Below are positions 10,380-18,939 of a stretch of 64,000 nt of DNA, piece by piece. Source of the DNA: Vacuolonema iberomarrocanum LEGE 07170 (GTDB lineage Bacteria > Cyanobacteriota > Cyanobacteriia > Elainellales > Elainellaceae); contig JADEXA010000036.1 in NCBI GenBank assembly GCA_015207365.1, forward strand, positions 1 to 64,000. Direction: 5' to 3'. The translations under genes and the position numbers were made by a program. Numbering within the stretch: position 1 is the first letter of the stretch; each line of letters starts with the position of its first letter. The notes beneath the pieces are model-generated. The model was given only the letters and a program-made list of their open reading frames with translations, made no database searches and was not told the DNA's origin.

Positions 10380-13300
10380 ATGCCCCGCCGTACTGACCTC
10401 CGCAAAATTCTCCTGATCGGTTCTGGGCCTATTGTTATTGGGCAAGCCTGCGAGTTTGATTATTCCGGCACCCAGGCGTGCAAAGCCTTGCGCGACGAAG
10501 GCTACGAGGTGGTGCTAATCAACTCCAACCCCGCCACCATCATGACCGACCCAGAAATGGCGGATCGCACCTACATCGAACCATTGACTCCGGAAATGGT
10601 GGAGAAGGTAATCGAGCAGGAGCGTCCCGATGCGATGCTGCCGACGATGGGCGGACAGACCGCCCTCAATCTAGCCGTGGATTTGTCCAAGAATGGTGCC
10701 CTCGAAAGGCTTGGGGTGGAGCTGATTGGGGCCAAGCTTCCGGCGATCGAAATGGCGGAAGATCGCAAGCTGTTCAAAGAAGCGATGGAGCGCATTGGGT
10801 TGGCCGTGTGCCCCTCCGGACTGGCGCAGAACATGACCGAAGCCCGGCGAATTGCTCAGGAAATTGGCCGCTACCCGCTGATTATCCGCCCAGCCTATAC
10901 CCTGGGTGGCACCGGGGGTGGCATCGCTTACAACCAGGAAGAGTTTGAGGAAATTGCCCAGAGCGGTCTGGATGCGAGCCCCGTGTCGCAAATTCTGATC
11001 GAACAATCTCTCCTCGGCTGGAAGGAGTATGAGCTGGAAGTGATGCGAGATCTGGCCGACAACGTGGTGATCATTTGCTCCATCGAGAACATCGACCCGA
11101 TGGGGATTCACACGGGGGATTCCATCACCGTTGCCCCGGCGCAGACCCTGACGGATAAGGAATACCAGCGATTGCGGGATGCCTCCATCAAAATCATTCG
11201 CGAAATCGGGGTGGAGACGGGGGGATCGAACATCCAGTTTGCGGTGAACCCGATGACGGGGGAAGTCGTTGTGATTGAGATGAACCCCCGCGTGTCCCGC
11301 AGTTCTGCATTGGCATCCAAAGCGACAGGCTTCCCGATCGCCAAAATGGCGGCGAAGCTGGCAGTCGGCTACAGCCTAGACGAAATTCCCAACGACATTA
11401 CCAAGAAAACGCCAGCCAGCTTTGAGCCCACCATTGATTATGTGGTGACGAAGATCCCTCGCTTTGCGTTTGAGAAATTCCCCGGTGCCCAGCCCACTCT
11501 GACCACCCAGATGAAGTCCGTGGGCGAAGCAATGGCAATCGGACGCACCTTCCAGGAGTCATTTCAGAAAGCCCTGCGATCGCTCGAAACAGGACGCTCT
11601 GGCTGGGGGTGCGATCGCGCCGAAAAGCTACCCAACCTCGCCCAGATTCAGGCCGGATTGCGCACCCCCAACCCCGATCGCATCTTCACGGTGCGCCACG
11701 CCATGCTGATGGGGATGACGGTGGAAGAAGTATTTGAACTCACCAACATCGACCCCTGGTTCCTCTATCAATTCCAGGAATTGCTAGAGACCGAAAAGCT
11801 GCTGAAGCGCACACCGCTAGAAGAGCTGACCCACCCCCAACTGCTGGCGGTGAAGCAGCAGGGCTTTAGCGATCGCCAAATCGCCTTTGCCACCAAGACC
11901 ACCGAAGATGCCGTGCGCGCCCACCGCAAATCCCTCGGCGTTATCCCTGTCTATAAAACGGTGGATACTTGCGCGGCTGAGTTTGAAGCGCTCACCCCCT
12001 ACTATTACTCGGCCTACGAAACGCCGATCGAAACAGCCACGGTGGATTCCGATGGGGTTGCACCCTACACGGAAAGCGAAGTGCTGCCCTCCGATCGCCC
12101 CAAGGTCATGATTCTGGGCGGTGGCCCCAACCGCATTGGTCAGGGCATCGAGTTTGACTATTGCTGTTGCCATGCTTCCTTCGCCCTAGGCGATGATGGC
12201 TTCGAGACCATCATGGTCAATTCCAACCCAGAAACGGTATCGACGGACTACGACACGAGCGATCGCCTCTACTTCGAGCCGCTGACGAAAGAAGATGTGC
12301 TCAACATCATCGAGGCCGAAGACCCCGATGGCATCATCATTCAGTTTGGTGGCCAGACGCCCCTGAAACTCGCCGTGCCCCTGCAAGCCTATCTGAATAG
12401 CCTCGAAAATCCCAAGCTAAAGATTTGGGGCACCTCCCCCGACTCCATCGACACCGCAGAAGACCGGGAGCGGTTCGAGCGCATCCTCCATGACCTGGAG
12501 ATTCGCCAACCCGCCAACGGCATCGCCCGCAGCACCACCGAAGCACTCCAAGTGGCAAAGGATATTGGCTATCCCGTGGTCGTGCGTCCCAGCTATGTGC
12601 TGGGTGGTCGCGCCATGGAAATTGTCTATTCCGATGAGGATCTAGAACGCTACATGGCCTATGCCGTTCAGGTGGAACCGGATCACCCCATCCTGGTGGA
12701 TCAGTATTTGGAAAATGCGATCGAGGTGGATGTGGATGCGATCGCCGACCACAATGGAACCGTCGTCCTCGGCGGCATTATGGAGCATATCGAGCAAGCA
12801 GGCATTCACTCCGGCGACTCGGCCTGCTCCATCCCCACGGTCACCCTCTCCGATGAGGTGCTCAGCACCATCCGCTCCTGGACGGAGAAGCTAGCCAAAG
12901 CCCTGAAGGTGGTGGGTTTGATGAATGTGCAATATGCCATCCAGGGGACAGAGGATGGAAAAGACAATGTCTACATTCTGGAAGCCAACCCCCGCGCCTC
13001 CCGCACCGTGCCCTTTGTCTCGAAGGCGATCGGCGTACCCCTGGCAAAAATGGCCTCCCGCGTCATGTCCGGCAAATCCTTGGCTGACCTCGGTTTCACC
13101 CAGGAAGTCATCCCCACCCATGTGTCGGTGAAAGAAGCCGTCCTCCCCTTCTCCAAGTTTGCTGGAACCGACATCATCCTTGGCCCCGAAATGCGCTCCA
13201 CCGGAGAAGTGATGGGTATCGACACCGACTTTGGCAAAGCCTTCGCCAAAGCCGAACTCGCCGCCTCCCAACTCCTGCCTCTGAATGGCACGGTCTTTGT

Positions 13301-13679
13301 CTCCATGAACGATCGCGACAAAGTATCCGCCGTCCCAGTCGTCAAAGAACTGCTGGATCTGGGACTGCATGTCGTCGCCACTAGCGGCACTCGCAAAGTC
13401 TTGAAGGACCATGGGCTGGATGTCGGCCTGGTACTCAAAGTCCACGAAGGCCGTCCCAATATCTCCGACTCCATCAAAAACCAAGACATCCAACTGATCG
13501 TCAACACCCCCCTGGGCCAAGCCGCCCAAATCGACGATCGCACCCTCCGCCGCACCGCCCTGGTCTACAAAGTCCCCACCGTCACCACGATCGCCGGAGC
13601 CAAAGCCACCATCGCCGCCATCCGCGCCCTCCAAGCCACCCCTCTCGATGTCAAAGCTGTCCAGGATTACGTGCATTAA
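10380..13679 (+). CDS. carB: carbamoyl-phosphate synthase large subunit
   Basis: CarB makes carbamoyl phosphate from bicarbonate, ammonia (delivered by CarA) and two ATP, feeding pyrimidines and arginine. The 1099-residue protein shows the expected internal duplication: two ATP-grasp halves, each opening with a nucleotide-binding loop ([20 protein letters not shown] and [20 protein letters not shown]). It ends in a C-terminal MGS-like allosteric domain ([15 protein letters not shown]). The ATG at 10380 ([14 protein letters not shown]) is the conventional start; an upstream in-frame ATG would add 36 atypical residues. carA is not adjacent, as is common in cyanobacteria. Confidence 0.97.
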   Translation: MPRRTDLRKILLIGSGPIVIGQACEFDYSGTQACKALRDEGYEVVLINSNPATIMTDPEMADRTYIEPLTPEMVEKVIEQERPDAMLPTMGGQTALNLAVDLSKNGALERLGVELIGAKLPAIEMAEDRKLFKEAMERIGLAVCPSGLAQNMTEARRIAQEIGRYPLIIRPAYTLGGTGGGIAYNQEEFEEIAQSGLDASPVSQILIEQSLLGWKEYELEVMRDLADNVVIICSIENIDPMGIHTGDSITVAPAQTLTDKEYQRLRDASIKIIREIGVETGGSNIQFAVNPMTGEVVVIEMNPRVSRSSALASKATGFPIAKMAAKLAVGYSLDEIPNDITKKTPASFEPTIDYVVTKIPRFAFEKFPGAQPTLTTQMKSVGEAMAIGRTFQESFQKALRSLETGRSGWGCDRAEKLPNLAQIQAGLRTPNPDRIFTVRHAMLMGMTVEEVFELTNIDPWFLYQFQELLETEKLLKRTPLEELTHPQLLAVKQQGFSDRQIAFATKTTEDAVRAHRKSLGVIPVYKTVDTCAAEFEALTPYYYSAYETPIETATVDSDGVAPYTESEVLPSDRPKVMILGGGPNRIGQGIEFDYCCCHASFALGDDGFETIMVNSNPETVSTDYDTSDRLYFEPLTKEDVLNIIEAEDPDGIIIQFGGQTPLKLAVPLQAYLNSLENPKLKIWGTSPDSIDTAEDRERFERILHDLEIRQPANGIARSTTEALQVAKDIGYPVVVRPSYVLGGRAMEIVYSDEDLERYMAYAVQVEPDHPILVDQYLENAIEVDVDAIADHNGTVVLGGIMEHIEQAGIHSGDSACSIPTVTLSDEVLSTIRSWTEKLAKALKVVGLMNVQYAIQGTEDGKDNVYILEANPRASRTVPFVSKAIGVPLAKMASRVMSGKSLADLGFTQEVIPTHVSVKEAVLPFSKFAGTDIILGPEMRSTGEVMGIDTDFGKAFAKAELAASQLLPLNGTVFVSMNDRDKVSAVPVVKELLDLGLHVVATSGTRKVLKDHGLDVGLVLKVHEGRPNISDSIKNQDIQLIVNTPLGQAAQIDDRTLRRTALVYKVPTVTTIAGAKATIAAIRALQATPLDVKAVQDYVH

Positions 13680-13861
13680 GTCCAGCTTGCTAGGTGTCAA
13701 ACCATAGATGACATCACAAAACAACGCCGTGCAGTTAAACAGGTAATCAAGCACTATGCGAGCTTAACTCCTTCCCATGGCGATATTCGGTTGGATACAG
13801 TGTTTGATGAAGAGGGCGATCGCTCTTCCAAACTTTCGCTTGAAATGTGATTCGATCACCC

Positions 13862-14083
13862 ATGAATGATATTGAATTGGCCAAAACGAAGGAATGTGAT
13901 GAATGCGGCAGCACATATTTTGCGTCGACATCACAGATGATCAAGCTGTGTCCAGAATGTGCGTATCGTTTGTATGGTTATCCAAACTGCGTCCACGAAT
14001 TCATGGATGGACGCTGTCGATTGTGTCACTGGGATGGTTCAGTCTCTGAGTACATTCGTGGCCTGCAAGGTGAGCTTGAGTAG
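13862..14083 (+). CDS. small zinc-ribbon-like protein
   Basis: The 73-residue protein has cysteine pairs spaced like a double zinc ribbon: CDEC near the N-terminus, CPEC about 20 residues later, then a single Cys and a CRLC pair (DGRCRLCHWDG). It could bind two metal ions. I choose the ATG at 13862 (MNDIELAKTKECDECG) over an upstream in-frame start because it lies closer to the conserved part. I do not recognise the family. It is isolated, at the left edge of the AT-rich island. Confidence 0.6.
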   Translation: MNDIELAKTKECDECGSTYFASTSQMIKLCPECAYRLYGYPNCVHEFMDGRCRLCHWDGSVSEYIRGLQGELE

Positions 14084-14536
14084 CCACATAACAATCCGTT
14101 GCATCAAACTCGTGAATCGCGTGGGTTCTGACACAAACATTGCTCATCCCAGCCTGGTAAACAGGGTCATTCACGCGAGTTTCTCTTCACTGCTTACGAT
14201 TTGCGCTTTCGTGGCACTTAGGGCAAATTAACGAAAGGATATGTGATTGGGTAACGTGCGAGAGTTAGCGATCGCCCCACCCCATCTCAACTTGCGACAA
14301 AACACCGAAAAGATGACAGTTAGCTGATCGCCCTTTTGTCGTAAGCCAATGGGATTTAGGTGCGATCGCACCTTCACTTCAAGAGCGATCGCCTCAAACG
14401 TCTTGATTGAATTTCAACTCAATATCAGTTCAAACATAAAATTGCCACCACGAAATAAACAAAATCCAAATATATCTCTTCCTTAAGAGAAAACTGGTTA
14501 TACTGAAACAATCCACCTAATCATCTCGCATGGCAG
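14084..14536. other. intergenic region at the border of the defence island
   Basis: About 450 bases with several HIP1 sites, then a clear fall in GC content towards 14400-14520. No gene is supported. A 90-codon frame at 13959-14231 mostly shadows the zinc-ribbon gene. Confidence 0.4.
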
Positions 14537-14667
14537 ATTAGATAGAAATTTTTCAGTCTAACCACCCCATTTTGGATTTTAGGCAGAAAATTTTCCATCT
14601 AATCACCGGCATAGGGGTATTAGGCAGAGAATTTTCCTCTAATAACGAATTAGACAGACATGTTCAG
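14537..14667 (+). repeat. tandem small hairpin units upstream of the CBASS operon
   Basis: Three and a half similar units lie at 14537-14562, 14577-14606, 14619-14645 and, truncated, from 14649. Each runs TTAG-(G/A)-(C/T)AGA, an A/T core with AATTTT, then TCTAA, so each can fold as TTAGA...TCTAA. The last ends about 15 bases before the KTSC-gene ATG. They could be operators, a leader structure, or retron- or REP-like repeats. The sequence shows only repetition and self-complementarity. Confidence 0.55.
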
Positions 14668-14679
14668 AAGGAGAGATCG

Positions 14680-14895
14680 ATGGATAGAACGTCTGTGTCG
14701 TCATCAAATCTTGCATCGGTTGGATACGAACCAACTACTCAAACGTTAGAGATTGAATTTCTTAATGGTAGCATCTACCAATATTCGGGTGTTCCGCCAT
14801 CAATCTATTCTGGTTTAATGTCAGCTAGCTCACACGGTTCGTATCTAGATCAGTACGTTAAGAAGGCAGGGTACTCTTATCGGAAAGTCGGTTGA
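14680..14895 (+). CDS. KTSC-domain protein, first gene of the CBASS operon
   Basis: A 71-residue protein that is essentially one KTSC domain: SVSSSNLASVGYEPTTQTLE (a Ser replaces the usual first Lys/Ser environment), EFLNGSIYQYSGVPPSIY and a C-terminal YVKKAGYSYRKVG. KTSC domains also occur at the C-terminus of some lysyl-tRNA synthetases; their function is unclear, with RNA or nucleotide binding suggested. The ATG at 14680 follows AAGGAGAG at good spacing, which decides the start. The CD-NTase gene begins 21 bases after the stop, so the three genes probably form one transcript. Confidence 0.75.
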   Translation: MDRTSVSSSNLASVGYEPTTQTLEIEFLNGSIYQYSGVPPSIYSGLMSASSHGSYLDQYVKKAGYSYRKVG

Positions 14896-14916
14896 AGTTC
14901 TCAAGCTTAAGGAACT

Positions 14917-15702
14917 ATGTCGGTAAATTCCCACCTAACAAATCTGGCAAGCACTCTCATCTTATCTGAAGAAGAAAAGTCGAGTATTACCACTTCTATT
15001 AATACGCTTTCATTAAGGCTGACTTTATATTTCAGCACCACGGTAACAAGCCATTTTCAGTTTGGTTCCAGCACTCGTGGCACAATCCTTCCACGCAAGG
15101 CAGATAGCCACTCTGACATAGATTACATGGTCGTGTTCAATACATCTGATGGTCAGAGAAAGCCACAAACTTATCTTGATCGTCTTAGGCGTTTTGTAGA
15201 AGCAAGATACTCTACATCAGAAATTTGTCAGTCGCATCCAACAATTGTTCTGTCTTTGAATCACATCAATTTTGAGCTTGTGCCAGCAATCTATAATTAC
15301 GGTTATCAGATTCCCTCACCAGCTTCATATTGGCTTGAATGGACAAGCACAGACCCTTCTGGAAACAATAAATTACTTCAAGATAAAAACAAGGACAATA
15401 GCTATCAAATTAAATCACTAGTTAGACTGATAAAATATTGGAATGTTCGTAAGGGATATCCATTCACTGCATTTTCTTTGGAACAGCATATTGTTAATCA
15501 ATCATTTTGGGGATGCTCCACTCTAAAAGACTATTTTTATGAATTCTGGTCAGGTTTCAACTGTACATACGCCACGGCACAATATATCAAAAATATGGTT
15601 GAGAATGCCAAAAACCATGTAAGAAAAGCTAAGGAGTATGAGTACACCAATATGCCTGTTAACGCAGAATTAGAAATTAAAAAAATCGTACCGTCTCTAT
15701 GA
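14917..15702 (+). CDS. CD-NTase (SMODS nucleotidyltransferase) of a CBASS system
   Basis: A 261-residue cGAS/DncV-like nucleotidyltransferase that would make a cyclic nucleotide signal on phage infection. The catalytic signature is present: GSS at residues 50-52 (FQFGSSTRGT), Asp67 and Asp69 (SDIDYMVVF), and a third acid at Glu120 (INFELVPAI), followed by the helical OAS1_C-like half. An AAGGAACT ribosome binding site precedes the ATG. The stop overlaps the start of the effector gene by four bases (ATGA), implying coupled translation. Composition is AT-rich compared with flanking genes, consistent with transfer. No E1/E2 or JAB accessory genes follow, so it resembles a short type I CBASS. Confidence 0.88.
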   Translation: MSVNSHLTNLASTLILSEEEKSSITTSINTLSLRLTLYFSTTVTSHFQFGSSTRGTILPRKADSHSDIDYMVVFNTSDGQRKPQTYLDRLRRFVEARYSTSEICQSHPTIVLSLNHINFELVPAIYNYGYQIPSPASYWLEWTSTDPSGNNKLLQDKNKDNSYQIKSLVRLIKYWNVRKGYPFTAFSLEQHIVNQSFWGCSTLKDYFYEFWSGFNCTYATAQYIKNMVENAKNHVRKAKEYEYTNMPVNAELEIKKIVPSL

Positions 15703-16487
15703 GTAATGCAAGTACAACAAGAGTTGATGAAGTTTCTCAGTATTACGCTCCAGCTGAGAAATTCGGGACTATTGGCGTGGTTCTCTTCTGGCTAAATGCA
15801 GTCCTGTCATTTATGATGCCATACTCAGCGTCAACCATTGGTGAGGAATGGTCAAGGGTTCTCCAAGCGCTTTTTCTTGTTTTGGTATTGATATACTTCA
15901 GTATTTCCCAAATATCGAGTTTGTATTTAGTACCACGAGCAGAACTAATGAGAAGAAAGCAATTACTGTCTGACTCATTTGGCATACCTCTTTCACAAGA
16001 CTATACATCCCTTTATTACAACAATTCTTACTCTCCGTCGGTGCAACGCCTTGGGGCTAATATTATGGAAAATGCCCTATTCAGTAAGGAAATTGCTTCA
16101 AGAATGCTATTTCGGAAGCGATTTGTTATTTTTGGATATCTTTTTGCGTGGCTTCTAGCGTTTTCTCTACGGCATAACAATCTTGAACTGCTTACATGGA
16201 TTACACAGTTAGTTTTTTCCGGTGAAATTCTCGCTGAATGGTTGAAGCTTGAAATTCTTCGATTTCGTCATGAACGAACATATGATGAGCTTTACTCACA
16301 TTTTCTACACAAATTAGGACAAGATTCCTCTCGTTCCATAGCAAATGTTCTGAATGCTTTTGCATCCTATGAAGCAGCAAAATCTAATGCTGGAATACTG
16401 CTTTCAACAGAAGACTTTCAGAAGCTAAATCCAATTCTAAGTGAACGATGGAAAAGTATTTGTCAAAAACTTGACATGCAGAATTAA
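15699..16487 (+). CDS. S-4TM membrane effector of CBASS
   Basis: A 262-residue protein with four predicted membrane helices at about residues 23-43, 54-76, 141-157 and 162-182. The middle loop (SLYYNNSYSPSVQRLGANIM, then EN.LFSKEIASRM) matches my memory of the SMODS-associating 4TM (S-4TM) effector family. On sensing the CD-NTase product it would be expected to damage or depolarise the inner membrane and stop growth. It overlaps the CD-NTase gene by 4 bp. The assignment rests on the helix pattern, the EN.xFS loop and the neighbour. Confidence 0.82.
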   Translation: MSNASTTRVDEVSQYYAPAEKFGTIGVVLFWLNAVLSFMMPYSASTIGEEWSRVLQALFLVLVLIYFSISQISSLYLVPRAELMRRKQLLSDSFGIPLSQDYTSLYYNNSYSPSVQRLGANIMENALFSKEIASRMLFRKRFVIFGYLFAWLLAFSLRHNNLELLTWITQLVFSGEILAEWLKLEILRFRHERTYDELYSHFLHKLGQDSSRSIANVLNAFASYEAAKSNAGILLSTEDFQKLNPILSERWKSICQKLDMQN

Positions 16488-16841
16488 ATAGATTGAAGCC
16501 AATCTTTTTCGTCGATTTCTTGTCTAAAACTCCTTGCAGCGGACGGTTATAAGCTATTAATAGGAAATATAGGGCTTCTCACCGCCGCTGACCAGGAGCG
16601 TTAAACAATATGAGAGAGTTGGCGATCGCCCCTGCATCTCTTCGGCTTAGGATAAAGGGGCGATCAGATGATAGTCATCTTTTCGGTATTTTGTCGCAAG
16701 TTGAGATGGTGTGGGGCGATCGCTCCAATAACCCTGGTAAAAGCGTGGGTTGTGGTGGAGGGGCGATCGCTCTTCTGCTTACACAAGCGATCGGATACCT
16801 ACGCTAAGATCATCTAAAAGTCATTATTAGAGCAGGACTCC
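16488..16841. other. intergenic region after the CBASS operon
   Basis: About 350 bases with dense HIP1 sites (GGGGCGATCGC-type) and a return to the genome's usual composition. No further CBASS accessory gene and no terminator-grade hairpin were seen. Confidence 0.4.
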
Positions 16842-17099
16842 ATGTTGCAGACATTTAGAGCCTGGTTGCAAGGAAACCGACTGGAATGGGTAGACGAAGT
16901 ACCTGATGTGGGCGATCGCTTGCTCCAAGTTCATGTGACTGTGTTGGATGAAGGGGCGATCGTTGAGCCGCATGAGCGTGGTCGAAGGATGGCTGAGATC
17001 TTGGAAAAACTAGCGAACAGCACTTCGATTATGGATGAGATTGATCCCATGCTTTGGCAACAGGAAACTCGCCAAGACCGTTCACTTCCAGGGCGATAA
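16842..17099 (+). CDS. VapB-type antitoxin
   Basis: An 85-residue protein resembling cyanobacterial antitoxins paired with PIN toxins. It has an N-terminal segment LQGNRLEWVDEVPD, a Gly/Arg-rich middle RGRRMAEILEKLA and the C-terminal DPMLWQQETRQDRSLPGR that would wrap around the toxin. Its stop is 3 bases before the toxin's GTG. It should neutralise the toxin and autoregulate the operon. The family assignment is by resemblance. Confidence 0.75.
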   Translation: MLQTFRAWLQGNRLEWVDEVPDVGDRLLQVHVTVLDEGAIVEPHERGRRMAEILEKLANSTSIMDEIDPMLWQQETRQDRSLPGR

Positions 17100-17102
17100 A
17101 AC

Positions 17103-17489
17103 GTGCTGCTCGATAGCAACATCATCATTTATTCGGCTCAGCCTGCTTATCCAAACTTGAGAGCACTGATCGCTCAACATGCTCCCTTTATTTCTGCACT
17201 CAGTTATCTCGAAGTCTTGGGCTATCACCAACTGACAGAACCCCAGCGACAGTATTTTGAAGCTTTCTTTCAAGTCTCACAGGTTCTGCCCATCTCCCAG
17301 GACGTATTGGAGCAAGCAGTAGCTTTGCGTCAACAGAGGCGAATGACTTTAGGAGACTCAATTATTGCTGGAACCGCTTTAGTGCATGAACTGATATTGG
17401 TTACTCGGAATACGCATGACTTTCGTTGGATTGCTAACCTTGATTTTCTAAATCCCTTTGAAGCAGAAGACAATGGTGAGGAGTTGTAA
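17103..17489 (+). CDS. VapC-type PIN-domain ribonuclease toxin
   Basis: A 128-residue PIN-domain protein. The acidic residues of the metal site are visible: LLDSNIIIYS at the N-terminus, SYLEVLGY, the LGDSIIAGTAL segment and THDFRWI near the C-terminus. It probably cleaves RNA (tRNA or mRNA) when not bound by antitoxin. It starts with GTG at 17103, three bases after the antitoxin stop, so the pair is translationally linked. The length is normal for VapC. Confidence 0.85.
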   Translation: MLLDSNIIIYSAQPAYPNLRALIAQHAPFISALSYLEVLGYHQLTEPQRQYFEAFFQVSQVLPISQDVLEQAVALRQQRRMTLGDSIIAGTALVHELILVTRNTHDFRWIANLDFLNPFEAEDNGEEL

Positions 17490-17495
17490 ACATCG

Positions 17496-17723
17496 CTATT
17501 CCTTCAAAGCCTCCCACAATTCAGTAAGAGGTTCATCAAAATCATGTGCTATTTGAATGGGTAATCCGCGTAAAGAATGGACATTGCTTAATGTTTCAGT
17601 ACTCGTTTCAGGCTTTTGATTCAGTTCATGCGTCAAGGATTGCAAGATAAAGTTCATCAGATTGAGGCGATCGCTCACTGACAAATGAAGAACTTGCTCC
17701 TGTAACCCTTGCCAAGACATCAT
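17496..17723 (-). CDS. antitoxin-like small protein (DUF2281-like), convergent to VapC
   Basis: A 75-residue protein. The N-terminal LQEQVLHLSVSDRLNLMNFI closely parallels the opening of the orphan antitoxin at 18010. The C-terminal half, IAHDFDEPLTELWEALKE, resembles DUF2281-type antitoxin tails. No toxin gene follows. It lies 6 bases from the end of vapC on the other strand, so it may be a solitary antitoxin or part of a decayed pair. Confidence 0.55.
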   Translation of the reverse strand: MMSWQGLQEQVLHLSVSDRLNLMNFILQSLTHELNQKPETSTETLSNVHSLRGLPIQIAHDFDEPLTELWEALKE

Positions 17724-17808
17724 CCCTACTCCACGAGTCTTTCACTAATTCCGTCATAACTTGATTCCTTTTATCATAAGTAGCTCGGCATGATGAAAAC
17801 CCAGACTC

Positions 17809-17851
17809 TAAAAACCTGTGCCGCCCGCAGTGCGGGCGGCACAGGTTTTTA
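17809..17851. repeat. perfect palindromic hairpin
   Basis: Two 21-base arms (TAAAAACCTGTGCCGCCCGC.. and its complement) around a single central base, between two leftward and rightward antitoxin genes. It could act as a terminator. It also belongs to the set of strong intergenic hairpins scattered in this window; the flanks repeat the AAAACCC/GGGTTTT theme. Confidence 0.6.
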
Positions 17852-18009
17852 GGGTTTTAGGTTTAATTGCACCTGCCAACTTAGATGCGAATGAGTAGAT
17901 GCAAGAGAGCGATCGCTCCACTAACCTTGGTGCAAAAATGGATAGTGAAGGAGGGGCGATCGCCCATGAATCGCCTAGAATTGCAGTAACGATCTTGCTG
18001 AAGCCACCT

Positions 18010-18258
18010 ATGTCTTTTCAGGAACTCAGAGAGCAAGCTACTCGGTTGTCGGTGAGCGATCGCCTTGCACTGATGAGCGCCATTATTGATTCTCTAAAAA
18101 ACCCGAATCTTGGAGAAAACACGCCCCCGTCGATGGCACGGGAACGTTCTGGAGCCATAGAACGAATGCGTGGTTTGCTTAAAACCGAACAACCAGCACC
18201 TACGGATGAAGAAGTAGCTGTCCTGCTAGAAGAGCGTCGGCTGGAGAAGTACAGCTAA
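18010..18258 (+). CDS. orphan antitoxin of a PIN-toxin pair
   Basis: An 82-residue protein: N-terminal SFQELREQATRLSVSDRLAL, a middle IERMRGLLKTEQPAPTDEE and the ending LLEERRLEKYS, which is the common form of cyanobacterial antitoxins followed by a VapC. I start it at the ATG at 18010, where the family usually begins, rather than at an upstream frame start. The expected downstream toxin is missing: a 66-bp repeat and a short in-frame toxin-like relic follow instead. Confidence 0.65.
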   Translation: MSFQELREQATRLSVSDRLALMSAIIDSLKNPNLGENTPPSMARERSGAIERMRGLLKTEQPAPTDEEVAVLLEERRLEKYS

Positions 18259-18300
18259 GGAGAATTCTGGGAAAGAAGTAAGAAGTTACCTTTTAAGCCT

Positions 18301-18366
18301 GTGTCCTTCGACTACGCTCAGGACACGCAACAACGAGCTGGCTGAGCGTAGCCGAAGCCAGCGGGT
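18301..18366 (-). repeat. 66-bp double-hairpin repeat, copy 2, inside a decayed TA locus
   Basis: This is the reverse complement of the 2871-2936 element, same length, with about ten differences. It carries the same two hairpins (GTCCTTCGACTACGCTCAGGAC and CTGGCTGAGCGTAGCCGAAG, each under 23 bases). It lies between the orphan antitoxin and a toxin-start relic, suggesting insertion or deletion at that locus. Confidence 0.65.
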
Positions 18367-18393
18367 ATATCCTTTCCGAGAAATCGCCTAAGT

Positions 18394-18429
18394 AACCTCG
18401 TCGACACCAACATGATTCTTTTGGTCTAG
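18394..18429 (+). pseudogene. relic of a VapC toxin N-terminus
   Basis: The frame reads NLVDTNMILLV then stop. VDTNxIL is the typical first strand and acid of PIN-domain toxins. It lies downstream of an orphan antitoxin in the position and strand where its toxin should be. Only these 11 codons remain. The match is short, so the call depends on context. Confidence 0.35.
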
Positions 18430-18437
18430 CAGGAGTT

Positions 18438-18668
18438 TCAAGCCGCACTTACCGCAGCAACGAGACGATGATCGCGATCAGCCGCAAATTCTAGACAGGC
18501 TCTGACATCTGCTTCCGTTAGTTCTGGAAAATCGTCAATAATTTCAGCGACAGACATCCCAGACGCTAACCAACCCAGCACATCGTAGACCGTAATCCGC
18601 ATCCGTCGGATGCAGGGCTTGCCGCCCCGCTTATCCGGCTCAATGGTAATGATGTCGCGATAACTCAT
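18438..18668 (-). CDS. DUF433-family antitoxin
   Basis: A 76-residue protein with the DUF433 pattern: DKRGGKPCIRRMRITVYDVL, a helix-turn-helix-like GMSVAEIIDDFPELTEADVRACLEFA and a basic tail. DUF433 proteins usually precede a DUF5615 PIN-like toxin, but no such toxin is found after it here. It may be a solitary antitoxin-derived regulator. The ATG at 18668 is the only good start. Confidence 0.75.
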   Translation of the reverse strand: MSYRDIITIEPDKRGGKPCIRRMRITVYDVLGWLASGMSVAEIIDDFPELTEADVRACLEFAADRDHRLVAAVSAA

Positions 18669-18939
18669 AGTCTGAACGGTTGCTGATTTACTCTCAGTCT
18701 AGGGTAAGTTCAGTCTGAGCTGCAATCAATGGGAGGTTGCTGGATGCTCAAGATCAAGTAACGTTTGCTGCTGTTGTGAGTCGCATCATGATGGAGCGAT
18801 CGCTTACTAGAAAGCATTAGCTGCTCGGGAAAGTAGGGCATCGCTCGATGTCGAGAGAGTCATTCTGTGTGGTGGTGTGGTTAGAGCATTTGGTGGGGAG
18901 GGCGATCGCTCACTGCCTTCGAATCATGCTACTGCTGGG

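Noticed and set aside
12891-13754. Long open frame of 287 codons opposite carB
   Set aside because: It is a shadow of the GC-rich carB coding strand; the carB frame is fully conserved.
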